DNA of 64,000 nucleotides, from assembly GCA_047631555.1 (NCBI GenBank), contig JBLHZY010000001.1:310001-374000 (forward strand). The letters run 5' to 3'. Shown here one piece after another: positions 44,261 through 53,034 of the stretch (position 1 is its first letter; each line of letters opens with the position of its first letter). This DNA comes from JBLHZY01 sp047631555. Lineage in GTDB: Bacteria; Pseudomonadota; Alphaproteobacteria; Rhodobacterales; Rhodobacteraceae. The translations under genes were made by a program, and so were the position numbers. The notes under the pieces were generated by a model that saw only the letters and a program-made list of their open reading frames with translations, ran no database searches and was not told the DNA's origin.

Positions 44261-46009
44261 ATGGACGCAAATTTTGCCCTCTCCCCAGCCCGGCGCGCCG
44301 CCTATGTCGCAGCGTTTCTGATGGCCACGGCTGCGCTTGTCGCAGCGGTCTGGATCTATGCTTACGGCGCAGCCCTTGATCAGGCCGAAGAGCGTGGGCG
44401 CGCCGATCTCGCACTTGCCTCCGACCGCCTCTCAAGCCAGCTTCAGCGCTTTCGCGAACTCGGCGTTTTGCTCTCGGATCATCCGACCTTGATGCCCGTC
44501 GCCCTTGCAGCCCATTCTCCCGAACAGGCCAATGAATTGCTGCGCGCCATGGCCGATAAAACCGGCTCGCTTAGCTTGCAATTGGTCGGCCCAGACGGCG
44601 GCATCCTCGCCAGCAGTGACGGCAATAAACGCCCCTCGCGCGGCGTCTTTCCGGCGCTTAACCGGGCGTTTGATGGTGCGCTCGGCGCGGCGCATTATGT
44701 CTCCGAGGACGCGCGGCGGGTTTATACGATCGCCGCCCCCGTGTTTGAACCAAATGGCCCGGCCAAGGCGGCAGTCTTGGTGCATGTAGATGTGGCCGGG
44801 ATTGAATGGAACTGGCCCGCCGATCCCGCGACCGTCTTTTTCACAGACAGCCAAGAGGTTGTTTTTATTACAAATCGCTCGGAGCTAATCCTCAAACAAA
44901 AGGGCGAAACCTTCCCGCCGTTTGAGCGCCAACTGCGCGGATTTCACGAGATTTGGCATCTGGATGGCGGGCGCTACCTGCCCGAACACGCGCTCCATCT
45001 GACCCGCGATATGCCGGTTGTCGGCCTGACCGGAGAGCTGCTGCTTGATCTGCGTCCCGCGCGCGCCATCGCTTGGCTTCAGGCCGCGGCCACCGCAGCG
45101 CTTTGCCTAACCTTCGGCGCGTTTCTCTTTTTGGCAACAGAGCGGCGGCGCACGCTTGCGCTTGCCAACGCAGCGCTTGAAAGCCGGGTTGTGGATCGCA
45201 CCGCAGCGCTTGAGGCGGCCAACGCAGAGCTGCGCCGTGAGGTCGGTGAGCGGGTCCAAGCGGAGGCGCGATTAAAGCGCGCGCAGGCCGAACTTGTGCA
45301 GGCGGGCAAGCTCTCCGCCCTTGGTCAAATGAGCGCAGGCATCAGCCACGAATTGAACCAACCGCTCATGGCAATCCGCTCTTTTGCCGAAAACGGCGCG
45401 CTGTTTTTGGAGCGGGATGCGCCCGAGCGGGCCGGACAGAACTTTGCCAAAATTTCCGATCTGGCGCGGCGCATGGGGCGGATCATTCAGAACCTGCGCG
45501 CCTTTGCCCGCCAGGAAAAAGAGACGATCTCGGACGTTGATTTGCGCGGTGTTGTGGAGACCGTGCTAGAGATGGCCGAGGGCACATTGAGCGGCGCAGA
45601 GGTGCGGGTCGATTGGCAGGGCGCGCGCGCACCGGTGATGGTGCGCGGCGGCGAGGTGCGCTTGCAACAGGTGGTGATGAACCTGATCTCAAATGGCATC
45701 GATGCGATGGCGGAAACCGAAGACAAACGCCTTGAAATCGCGATCACGCAAAAGGACGAGCGGGTGATCCTTCACATCCGCGATTCCGGCCCCGGCATCA
45801 GCGATCCGGGCAAGATTTTCGACCCGTTTTACTCGACCAAAGAGGTCGGCGCCTCCGAGGGAATGGGGCTTGGCCTCTCAATCAGCTATGGTTTGGTGCA
45901 AAGCTTTGGCGGCGCCATTCGCGGCAAAAATCGCGATTCAGGCGGGGCGGAATTTACGGTTGAATTGGCTGCTGGCTCGCAAACTATCGCCCAAAAAGGA
46001 GCCGCCTAA
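44261..46009 (+). CDS. dctB: C4-dicarboxylate sensor histidine kinase (DctB-like)
   Basis: 582 residues. Membrane segments at about 14-38 and 268-292 enclose a periplasmic sensor of about 230 residues (double-PAS type). Then a coiled coil, HisKA with H363 in GQMSAGISHELNQPLMAIRS, and HATPase boxes NLISNGIDAM, DSGPGISDPG and GMGLGLSISYG. The stop touches the regulator's ATG. Sensor for the downstream TRAP transporter by position. Confidence 0.9.
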   Translation: MDANFALSPARRAAYVAAFLMATAALVAAVWIYAYGAALDQAEERGRADLALASDRLSSQLQRFRELGVLLSDHPTLMPVALAAHSPEQANELLRAMADKTGSLSLQLVGPDGGILASSDGNKRPSRGVFPALNRAFDGALGAAHYVSEDARRVYTIAAPVFEPNGPAKAAVLVHVDVAGIEWNWPADPATVFFTDSQEVVFITNRSELILKQKGETFPPFERQLRGFHEIWHLDGGRYLPEHALHLTRDMPVVGLTGELLLDLRPARAIAWLQAAATAALCLTFGAFLFLATERRRTLALANAALESRVVDRTAALEAANAELRREVGERVQAEARLKRAQAELVQAGKLSALGQMSAGISHELNQPLMAIRSFAENGALFLERDAPERAGQNFAKISDLARRMGRIIQNLRAFARQEKETISDVDLRGVVETVLEMAEGTLSGAEVRVDWQGARAPVMVRGGEVRLQQVVMNLISNGIDAMAETEDKRLEIAITQKDERVILHIRDSGPGISDPGKIFDPFYSTKEVGASEGMGLGLSISYGLVQSFGGAIRGKNRDSGGAEFTVELAAGSQTIAQKGAA

Positions 46010-47254
46010 ATGGAAAGCGAACCGCGCAAGGTTTTACTTGTCGATGACGACGCTTCAGTGCGCGAAGCCTTGGGGCAAACACTTGAATTGGCTGACTTAT
46101 TTCCCGTTCTTGCGGGCAGCACGGTGGAGGCGAAAGACCACATTTCAGCCGGGTTCGCAGGCGTCATCGTCTCGGATATTCGCATGCCCGGCAAAGATGG
46201 CTTTGCCCTGCTGACCCATGCGCAAAGCATTGATCCAGAACTGCCGGTGATTTTGCTCACAGGCGAAGGCGATGTCCCCATGGCCGTTAAGGGAATGGCG
46301 GCTGGGGCATTTGATTTTCTGGAAAAACCCTGCGCCCCGAGCGATTTTTTGGCCGTCGTGGCAAAGGCGCTGAAAACCCGCGCTTTGGTGCTCGAAAACC
46401 GCGCCCTAAAGCGGCAGGTCGAAACAGGCGATGCGGCGGCGCGATTGCTGCGCGGGCAGTCAGCGCTGTCAGAAAAAATGCGCTCGAATGCACGCGCGGT
46501 TGCCCGCACCATGGCGGATGTTTTGATCACCGGAGAGCCGGGCGTTGGAACCGCCAAAATGGCCGAAGTGATCCACCTATTGTCAGCCGGCTCCATGCGC
46601 CCCTTTCTCAAGCTCGCCGCCGCCAGCCAAACCGCCGAGAGCCTGCAGGCGGCCTTTGAAGAGGCAGAGGGCGGCTCGATCTTTCTCGATGAGGTCGGCG
46701 CGCTCGCGCAATCTGCGCAGTTTACCCTTCTTGAGCTGCTTGAGCGCCCCGTCGCACCACGCGTTATCGCCGGAACCTATCTGGATTTGGCGGCTGAGGC
46801 GGGGGCAGGGCGCTTTCATCCGGATCTCTATTATCGGCTGGATGCCGCGCGTATTTATATCCCGTCACTGCGCGAAAGACGCGAAGATATCGGCCCGCTT
46901 TTTCGCCACTATGTCGCCATCGCCTGCGAACAGGCCGCCCTTCCGACGCCGGATATTTCGCCGCAAGTGATCGGCGCATTGATGGCCCGTGATTGGCCGG
47001 GAAATGCGCGCGCTTTGATGAATGCGGCGATGCGCTTTGCCATGGGGCTTGATGATGGTTTGGGTGACAGTTTACAGGATGAAGAACAGGGGCTTGCCGG
47101 GCAAATGGCCCAAGTTGAGCGCTCGCTGATCGTCGCCGCGCTGACCCGCAATGAGGGCAACGCGACCAAAACCGCCGCCGCCCTTAAGCTGCCGCGCAAG
47201 ACGTTTTACGACAAACTCGCGCGGCATAATATCCGCCCCGAATCCTACCGCTAA
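46010..47254 (+). CDS. dctD: DctD-like response regulator with degenerate sigma-54 domain
   Basis: 414 residues. Receiver domain with the phosphoacceptor Asp56 in VIVSDIRMPGKDGF. The AAA+ domain is shortened: Walker A reads GEPGVGTAK where GxxGxGK is expected, and the GAFTGA sigma-54 contact loop is missing between it and Walker B (GGSIFLDEVGAL). YRLDAARIYIPSLRERREDI is normal. C-terminal Fis-type helix-turn-helix (GNATKTAAALKLPRKTFYDK). It may activate without sigma-54, as known for Rhodobacter capsulatus NtrC. Confidence 0.9.
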   Translation: MESEPRKVLLVDDDASVREALGQTLELADLFPVLAGSTVEAKDHISAGFAGVIVSDIRMPGKDGFALLTHAQSIDPELPVILLTGEGDVPMAVKGMAAGAFDFLEKPCAPSDFLAVVAKALKTRALVLENRALKRQVETGDAAARLLRGQSALSEKMRSNARAVARTMADVLITGEPGVGTAKMAEVIHLLSAGSMRPFLKLAAASQTAESLQAAFEEAEGGSIFLDEVGALAQSAQFTLLELLERPVAPRVIAGTYLDLAAEAGAGRFHPDLYYRLDAARIYIPSLRERREDIGPLFRHYVAIACEQAALPTPDISPQVIGALMARDWPGNARALMNAAMRFAMGLDDGLGDSLQDEEQGLAGQMAQVERSLIVAALTRNEGNATKTAAALKLPRKTFYDKLARHNIRPESYR

Positions 47255-47256
47255 GT

Positions 47257-47309
47257 CTGTGCGGATTTCCGCACAGTCCCATATTTTGCCTGTGTGGGTT
47301 TCCGCGCAG
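47257..47309. promoter_or_regulatory. two palindromic DctD-type upstream sites
   Basis: CTGTGCGGATTTCCGCACAG at 47257-47276 has perfect 8-base arms. CTGTGTGGGTTTCCGCGCAG at 47290-47309 is the same site with two mismatched pairs. Centres are 33 bases apart, about three turns. They follow the regulator's stop codon and precede dctP by about 200 bases. They recall the tandem DctD sites at rhizobial dctA. Confidence 0.7.
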
Positions 47310-47502
47310 CACAGATCAAATTTGCTCACGTATCACATCAAACTCGTATCGTAAGTAGTTGTGTAATATACATTTAGATGATCTTGTAGAGCCATAAAAA
47401 CCTTCCCCTTGTTCCGTTTCACGAACCCGTGTCTTCTCGCTCATGGATCGGCCCAACCTTGGCGCCGATGCACGACATATTCATGTTCTGGGAGGAAATA
47501 TC

Positions 47503-48504
47503 ATGAAATTTCTGGCAACAGCTGCAACTGCGCTTGCGCTCACAGTCACATCCGGCGCCGCAATGGCCGCCTGTGATGATGGCGAAATGGTTATCAAATT
47601 CAGCCACGTAACCAACACAGACAAACACCCAAAAGGCATCGCTGCGAACCTATTCATGGAACGCGTTAATGCTGAGATGAACGGCGTTGCTTGCGTCGAA
47701 GTTTATCCCTCGTCCTCGCTTTATAACGATGACCAAGTGCTTGAAGCGATGCTGCAGGGCGATGTGCAAATGGCCGCACCAAGCCTTTCAAAATTCGAAG
47801 CCTTCACCAAGCAATTCCGTATTTTCGATCTGCCCTTCATGTTCAAAAACATTGAAGCTGTAGACGAGTTCCAAACCTCGGAAACTGGCGAAGCGATGAA
47901 GGGCTCCATGGCGCGCCGCGGCCTGCAAGGGCTTGAGTTCTGGCACAATGGCATGAAGCAATTCTCGGCCAACAAAGCGCTTGCTTTGCCGTCAGATGCC
48001 TCTGGTCTTAAGTTCCGCGTTCAGCCTTCCGACGTGCTTGTTGCACAGATGGAAGCGCTTGGTGCCTCGCCGCAGCCAATGGCCTTTAGCGAAGTTTACG
48101 GCGCGCTTCAGCAGGGCGTTGTGGATGGCCAAGAGAACACATGGTCCAATATTTACGGCCAGAAGTTCTTTGAGGTTCAGGACGGTTCCACAGAGACAAA
48201 CCACGGCGTTCTCGACTATCTCGTTGTGACATCTGTTGATTGGTGGGAAAGCCTGGAAGCGCCTGTGCGCGATCAGTTGGCGCAAATCCTGCGCGACGTG
48301 ACCGTAGAGCGCAACGCAGCCGTTGGCGAAGTCGATAAATCTGCACGCCAAGCGATCTTGGATGCGGGCGGCGTTATCCGCGAGCTGGATGCCGATACAC
48401 GCCAAAAATGGGTTGATGCGATGAAGCCCGTTTGGAGCCAATTTGAAGGCGATGTGGGCACCGAAAATATCGCGGCCGCCCAAGTGATCAACGCGAAACA
48501 CTAA
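47503..48504 (+). CDS. dctP: TRAP transporter substrate-binding protein DctP
   Basis: 333 residues from the ATG at 47503. Signal peptide MKFLATAATALALTVTSGAA then MAA|CDDGEMV. Periplasmic capture of a C4-dicarboxylate or a similar acid. DctP features: KFSHVTNTDKHPKGIAANLF, DLPFMFKN, and GLKFRVQPSDVLVAQMEALG with the substrate-binding Arg. The strong GGAGGAAA suits high expression. Confidence 0.95.
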   Translation: MKFLATAATALALTVTSGAAMAACDDGEMVIKFSHVTNTDKHPKGIAANLFMERVNAEMNGVACVEVYPSSSLYNDDQVLEAMLQGDVQMAAPSLSKFEAFTKQFRIFDLPFMFKNIEAVDEFQTSETGEAMKGSMARRGLQGLEFWHNGMKQFSANKALALPSDASGLKFRVQPSDVLVAQMEALGASPQPMAFSEVYGALQQGVVDGQENTWSNIYGQKFFEVQDGSTETNHGVLDYLVVTSVDWWESLEAPVRDQLAQILRDVTVERNAAVGEVDKSARQAILDAGGVIRELDADTRQKWVDAMKPVWSQFEGDVGTENIAAAQVINAKH

Positions 48505-48579
48505 AAACAACAAACACGTCATTGGCCCGTGCAGTTTGCGCGGGCCAATGTTTTCCTTAGCCAACTGGGGGGCAGGGCA

Positions 48580-49266
48580 ATGGCAAGCCGGACAGTCACG
48601 CCGCAAAGCGGTTTTGGCTCATTTATCAACAGCTTAGAAGAAGGTTTCATCTCGCTCATCTTGGGGCTGATGGTGCTGCTGACTTTCACGAATGTTGTGA
48701 TGCGCTATATTTTCAACTCGTCGCTGATCTGGGGGCTTGAGGTCGTTTTGATCTTGTTTGCCTGGCTTGTGCTCTTTGGCATCGCTTACGGTTTTAAGGT
48801 CACCTCGCATCTTGGCGTCGATGCGCTGACCAATATGTTGCCCCATCGCGGCCAACGATTGATGGGGATGCTCTCGGCACTTGCCTGTTTGATCTATGCG
48901 ATGCTGCTGATGAAAGGGGCCTATGATTACTGGGCGCCTTTTGCTGGCTTTGAGCAAACAACCGGTCGCTGGTTTCCCACAGGTTTTGATGAGCGCACAA
49001 GGGACCGCGCCTTTTATGTCACCGATCAGGTGCCCATGCTGGAAATTTTCCGCTGGCTAGAAGGCGCGATCAACGCGGGCGAAGAATATGAAAAACTGCC
49101 CCGCGTGATCCCCTATACGATGCTGCCCGTAGCGGTTGCATTGATGTTGCTGCGGTTGATCCAAGCCACAATTCGCATCCTGCGCGGTGAGCAAATGAGC
49201 TTGATCGTGAGCCATGAGGCAGAAGAAGAGGTCGAGCGCGTCGCGCAAGGCCAATACGAGGAATAG
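48580..49266 (+). CDS. dctQ: TRAP transporter small membrane subunit DctQ
   Basis: 228 residues from the ATG at 48580. Four membrane segments, with the family's NVVMRYIFNSSLIWGLEVVL. The long hydrophilic loop (about 115-185) between segments three and four is typical of the dicarboxylate DctQ type. It forms the transporter with DctM. Confidence 0.93.
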   Translation: MASRTVTPQSGFGSFINSLEEGFISLILGLMVLLTFTNVVMRYIFNSSLIWGLEVVLILFAWLVLFGIAYGFKVTSHLGVDALTNMLPHRGQRLMGMLSALACLIYAMLLMKGAYDYWAPFAGFEQTTGRWFPTGFDERTRDRAFYVTDQVPMLEIFRWLEGAINAGEEYEKLPRVIPYTMLPVAVALMLLRLIQATIRILRGEQMSLIVSHEAEEEVERVAQGQYEE

Positions 49267-49270
49267 ACCG

Positions 49271-50662
49271 ATGGATGTAGTTCTTCTTTTCTCAATGGTT
49301 TTGGCCCTGCTGCTTATTGGCGCGCCGATTGCGGTCGCGCTTGGGCTCAGCTCGATGATGTTTTTGCTTGTGTTTTCAGATACATCGCTCGCCAGTGTCG
49401 CGCAGTCTATGTATCAGGCGATGGCCGGACACTATACGCTTTTGGCCATTCCGTTCTTTATTCTGGCCTCAAGTTTCATGTCGACGGGCGGCGTGGCCAA
49501 GCGGATCATTCGCTTCTCGATCGCCTGTGTGGGCCATATGCGCGGCGGTTTGGCGATTGCGGGCGTCTTTGCCTGTATGATCTTTGCAGCGCTTTCTGGC
49601 TCCTCGCCCGCGACCGTGGTTGCGATTGGGTCCATCGTCATCGCGGCGATGCAAAAGGCCGGCTACACCAAGGATTTTGCCGCCGGTGTGATCTGTAACG
49701 CGGGTACATTGGGCATCTTGATCCCGCCATCGATTGTGATGGTGGTCTATGCCTCTGCGACGGATGTCTCCGTTGGCCGGATGTTCTTGGCCGGGGTGAT
49801 CCCGGGGCTGATGGCAGGCGCGATGCTGATGGTCACGATCTACGTCATGGCGCGGATCAAGAACCTGCCCAAAGGCGAATGGCAGGGCTGGGGCGAGATC
49901 AGCGCAAGCTTTTTGGATGCCTTCTGGGGCTTGATGCTGATCGCGATCATCATGGTCGGGATTTACGGCATCCCAGGCATCACCGGCGCGATCTTTACCC
50001 CGACCGAAGCGGCGGCTGTGGCCTCTGTTTATGCCTTCTTGGTGGCGGTGTTTATCTACCGCGATATGGGGCCATTGGCGGGCGCGAATGGGCCAATTGG
50101 CACTGTGTTTAGCAAGCCAAGCAGCCTGATCACAGCCTGGTTTCACCGCGATACGCGCGCGACCCTGTTTGATGGGGCCAAACTGACCATCATGCTGATG
50201 TTTATCATCGCCAACGCTTTGATCTTGAAGCATGTTTTGACCGATGAACAAATCCCCCAACAGATCGCCAATGCGATGCTTTCGGCCGGGTTTGGCAAGA
50301 TCATGTTCTTGATTGTGGTCAATGTGATCCTGCTGATTGGTGGGCAGTTTATGGAGCCGTCGGGGCTTATTGTGATTGTCGCACCACTGGTATTCCCGAT
50401 CGCAATTGAGCTTGGGGTCGATCCGATCCATCTGGGCATCATCATGGTGGTCAATATGGAGATCGGGATGATCACGCCGCCGGTTGGGCTCAACCTGTTT
50501 GTGACCTCTGGCGTGGCCGGGATGCCGATGATGGCGGTGGTGCGGGCGGCTGCGCCGTTCTTGGCGGTGCTCTTTGTCTTCTTGATCCTGATCACCTATA
50601 TTCCATGGCTTTCAACTGCTTTGCCGGAGTGGCGCATGGGGCCGGAGATCATCACCAACTGA
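49271..50662 (+). CDS. dctM: TRAP transporter large membrane subunit DctM
   Basis: 463 residues from the ATG at 49271. About twelve or more membrane segments. Family motifs: AIPFFILASSFMSTGGVAKR, FAALSGSSPATVVAIGSIVI, FTPTEAAAVASVYAF, and GMITPPVGLNLFVTSGVAGM. Sodium-coupled transport of the DctP ligand. Only 4 bases separate it from dctQ. Confidence 0.96.
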   Translation: MDVVLLFSMVLALLLIGAPIAVALGLSSMMFLLVFSDTSLASVAQSMYQAMAGHYTLLAIPFFILASSFMSTGGVAKRIIRFSIACVGHMRGGLAIAGVFACMIFAALSGSSPATVVAIGSIVIAAMQKAGYTKDFAAGVICNAGTLGILIPPSIVMVVYASATDVSVGRMFLAGVIPGLMAGAMLMVTIYVMARIKNLPKGEWQGWGEISASFLDAFWGLMLIAIIMVGIYGIPGITGAIFTPTEAAAVASVYAFLVAVFIYRDMGPLAGANGPIGTVFSKPSSLITAWFHRDTRATLFDGAKLTIMLMFIIANALILKHVLTDEQIPQQIANAMLSAGFGKIMFLIVVNVILLIGGQFMEPSGLIVIVAPLVFPIAIELGVDPIHLGIIMVVNMEIGMITPPVGLNLFVTSGVAGMPMMAVVRAAAPFLAVLFVFLILITYIPWLSTALPEWRMGPEIITN

Positions 50663-50687
50663 TCCCAGCGTGATGTTACAAAAGAGA

Positions 50688-50725
50688 GCGCCGGACCTCT
50701 GATGAGGCCCGGCGCGCTTTGTTTT
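50688..50725 (+). terminator. Rho-independent terminator of dctPQM
   Basis: Stem GCGCCGG-A-CCTC with GAGG-C-CCGGCGC, loop TGAT, then GCTTTGTTTT. Confidence 0.82.
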
Positions 50726-50839
50726 GGGAAGTGTTGAAATGCAATATGCTTGAAAGAGGGGCGTTTGTATTGCGCGGTTGAGGGGGCTGTCTGCCCCCCC
50801 GCTTACGCGCCCCCCGAGGATATTTTCACAACTGTGAAA

Positions 50840-51046
50840 TCAGGGCTTTTGCATCGGGCAAGTGGAGAGGCCAAAGACGCGGTAAAGACCGCAGCTGCCG
50901 ACGAGGCCCGTGACAAGCGGAATGATTCCGATCAGATAAAGCGCGCGGTAGTTGGCCTCTGGGTAGAGGAAAAAGGCTGCGATAAGCGCGAGACCGATGA
51001 CGATGCGCAGAATGCGATCGAGTTTTCCGACGTTTTTCTTAAGCAT
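50840..51046 (-). CDS. DUF2892 (YgaP transmembrane-like) small membrane protein
   Basis: 68 residues from the ATG at 51046 (MLKKNVGKLDRILRIVIGLA); a longer frame adds 14 residues. Two membrane segments (about 14-29 and 36-52) with GIIPLVTGLVGSCGLYRVFG. Matches the membrane tail of YgaP-type sulfurtransferases, here without a rhodanese domain. The AGGAGG before the start supports it. Function unknown. Confidence 0.82.
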   Translation of the reverse strand: MLKKNVGKLDRILRIVIGLALIAAFFLYPEANYRALYLIGIIPLVTGLVGSCGLYRVFGLSTCPMQKP

Positions 51047-51127
51047 TATAGCCTCCTGTAATCTGGTTTGATTTTGTAAGTATAACAAAGATTAACGGGC
51101 TTGTCGCTGTGACGAATTGGAATGTGT

Positions 51128-51997
51128 TTATGTGTGGCCGCGTTTTGCGAGTCGCGGCAACATGGCCGAGAAATCCTTGCCTGCGCCGTCTTCGTCTTCA
51201 ACGAAGGTTTCGTACAGCTTTGTCGCGCGCGCGCCCATGGGCGTATCGGCATCAGCGGCCTTGGCGGCTTCTTGGCTAAGGCGCAGATCTTTCAGCATTA
51301 AATCGGCGGCAAAGCCGGGTTTGTAATCGTTGTCAGCCGGGCTTTGAGGGCCGATGCCGGGGGCAGGGCAATAGGCGTTCATCGACCAGGAATAGCCCGA
51401 GGACGTTGAGACGACATCAAACATGGCTTGGCGATCAAGGCCGAGTTTATCGGCCAGCGCGAAGGCTTCGCAGGTTGCAATCATGGTCACGCCGAGGATC
51501 ATATTGTTGCAGATTTTGGCCGCTTGGCCGTTGCCTGCAGGACCGCAATGGACGGATTTTTGCCCCATGATTTCAAACAGGGGTAGGGCGCGCGCGTAGG
51601 CCTCATCGGGGCCACCCACCATGAAGGTGAGGGTTCCGCCCTGTGCGCCACCCGTGCCGCCGGAAACGGGCGCATCAAGAGCGCCGAGGCCGGATTTCGC
51701 CGCCATTTCCGCAACCACGCGAGCGCTTTCAACGTCTACCGTCGAGCAATCCAGAAGGATCGCGCCTTTGGGCATGACAGGGATGATATCGGCAGCAACG
51801 GAGCGAAGGATAGCGCCGTTTGGCAGCATTGTGATGGTGATATCGGCGCCCTGTGCCGCCTCTTTTGCAGAAGCGGCGAGGGCAAGGCCCTCGGGCTTGG
51901 CCATCAGGTCAAACCCAAGAACGTCGTGCCCGGCAGCGGCAAGGTTTTGGGCCATCGGCGCGCCCATATTTCCCAATCCGATAAAGGCGACTTTCAT
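51128..51997 (-). CDS. mmsB: 3-hydroxyisobutyrate dehydrogenase
   Basis: 289 residues. Oxidises 3-hydroxyisobutyrate to methylmalonate semialdehyde in valine breakdown. NAD motif KVAFIGLGNMGAPMAQNLAA, substrate-binding LDAPVSGGTGGAQGGTL, and the catalytic Lys in GNGQAAKICNNMILGV. Its start overlaps the hydrolase stop (ATGA, 51994-51997). Confidence 0.96.
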   Translation of the reverse strand: MKVAFIGLGNMGAPMAQNLAAAGHDVLGFDLMAKPEGLALAASAKEAAQGADITITMLPNGAILRSVAADIIPVMPKGAILLDCSTVDVESARVVAEMAAKSGLGALDAPVSGGTGGAQGGTLTFMVGGPDEAYARALPLFEIMGQKSVHCGPAGNGQAAKICNNMILGVTMIATCEAFALADKLGLDRQAMFDVVSTSSGYSWSMNAYCPAPGIGPQSPADNDYKPGFAADLMLKDLRLSQEAAKAADADTPMGARATKLYETFVEDEDGAGKDFSAMLPRLAKRGHT

Positions 51998-53034
51998 GCG
52001 ATTTCTCCTGTTAGATCAAGGCTGTCTGCGCCCAAGGGGGCGAGCATTTCAGCAATTTGCGCGGTGCTCACATCACTTGGTGATGCGTGTTTCCATCTTG
52101 GATTTCGGTCTTTTTCAATGATCTGCGCGCGCACGCCTTCTAAGAAATCGCCTTGGGCTTGGGCGCGATATGTGTAGCAATATTCTTGGGCGAGCGCTTC
52201 TTCGATCGACTTAAAGGCGCGTGCATTGCGGATCATCTGAAGCGTTGCCGCCATGGCAAGCGGGGCGTTGCGCAGGAGCGGTTTACGCGCGCTTGTGCCA
52301 AAGGGATCCTCACCCAGAGCATCGAGAATATCCTGAGGCGTTTCTTTGCCAAAAGCAGCATCGATTGCTTGGGCATTTTGCGCCAATTTGGAAGCCGCGG
52401 GAGGCTGGGCGGCCTGAGTGATCAGAGCGGGATCAGCGGATTGCTCCAGCGCTGCGATGAGCGCGGGCCATTCAGCTTCGGGGATGAAGTAATCGGCAAA
52501 TTTTGCGAAAATCGCATCCGCTGCATCCATGCGCGTCGCGGTGAGGCCAAGGTATTCACCGATGTGGCCCGGAGCGCGGGCCAAAAGCAATGTTCCGCCG
52601 ACATCCGGGATAAGGCCAATGCCGACTTCGGGCATTGCCAGTTGCGTGGTTTCGCCAACGATCCGCAAAGCGCCGTGACAACCAACACCAACGCCGCCAC
52701 CCATGGTGAAACCTTGCATGAAGGCGGCTACTGGCTTGGGATAATTGGCAATTCTGGCGTTCATTCGGTATTCTTGCGCCCAGAAACGGCGGGCAAAATC
52801 ATGATCGCCAGTGGTGCCGTGGCGATAGATGTCGGCGATATCGCCACCAGCGCAAAAGGCCCGGTCACCAGCGGCATCGATAATCAGCATTTCGATCTTT
52901 GGGTCGTTTTCCCAAGCGATCAGAGCGGCTTCAATCGCCTCCGACATCGCAGGGCTCAACGCATTTAGAGCGGCTTCGCGCGTGAAAGTGATGCGCCCAG
53001 CCTTGCCTATCACACGGATGGAAATATCGTTCAT
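51994..53034 (-). CDS. 3-hydroxyisobutyryl-CoA hydrolase
   Basis: 346 residues, longer than crotonases (about 260) and right for HIBCH. Crotonase fold with the CoA site ALNALSPAM and oxyanion loop AFCAGGDIADIY; GFTMGGGVGVGCHGALRIVG and the Glu/Asp pair MPEVGIGLIPDVGGTLLLAR fit the hydrolase branch. The coupled acyl-CoA dehydrogenase and mmsB support the role in valine degradation. Confidence 0.92.
   Translation of the reverse strand: MNDISIRVIGKAGRITFTREAALNALSPAMSEAIEAALIAWENDPKIEMLIIDAAGDRAFCAGGDIADIYRHGTTGDHDFARRFWAQEYRMNARIANYPKPVAAFMQGFTMGGGVGVGCHGALRIVGETTQLAMPEVGIGLIPDVGGTLLLARAPGHIGEYLGLTATRMDAADAIFAKFADYFIPEAEWPALIAALEQSADPALITQAAQPPAASKLAQNAQAIDAAFGKETPQDILDALGEDPFGTSARKPLLRNAPLAMAATLQMIRNARAFKSIEEALAQEYCYTYRAQAQGDFLEGVRAQIIEKDRNPRWKHASPSDVSTAQIAEMLAPLGADSLDLTGEIA

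Noticed and set aside
47277..47500. Sigma-54 promoter upstream of dctP
   Set aside because: The only GG-N10-GC spacing falls inside the second palindrome and matches the TGGCAC/TTGC consensus poorly.
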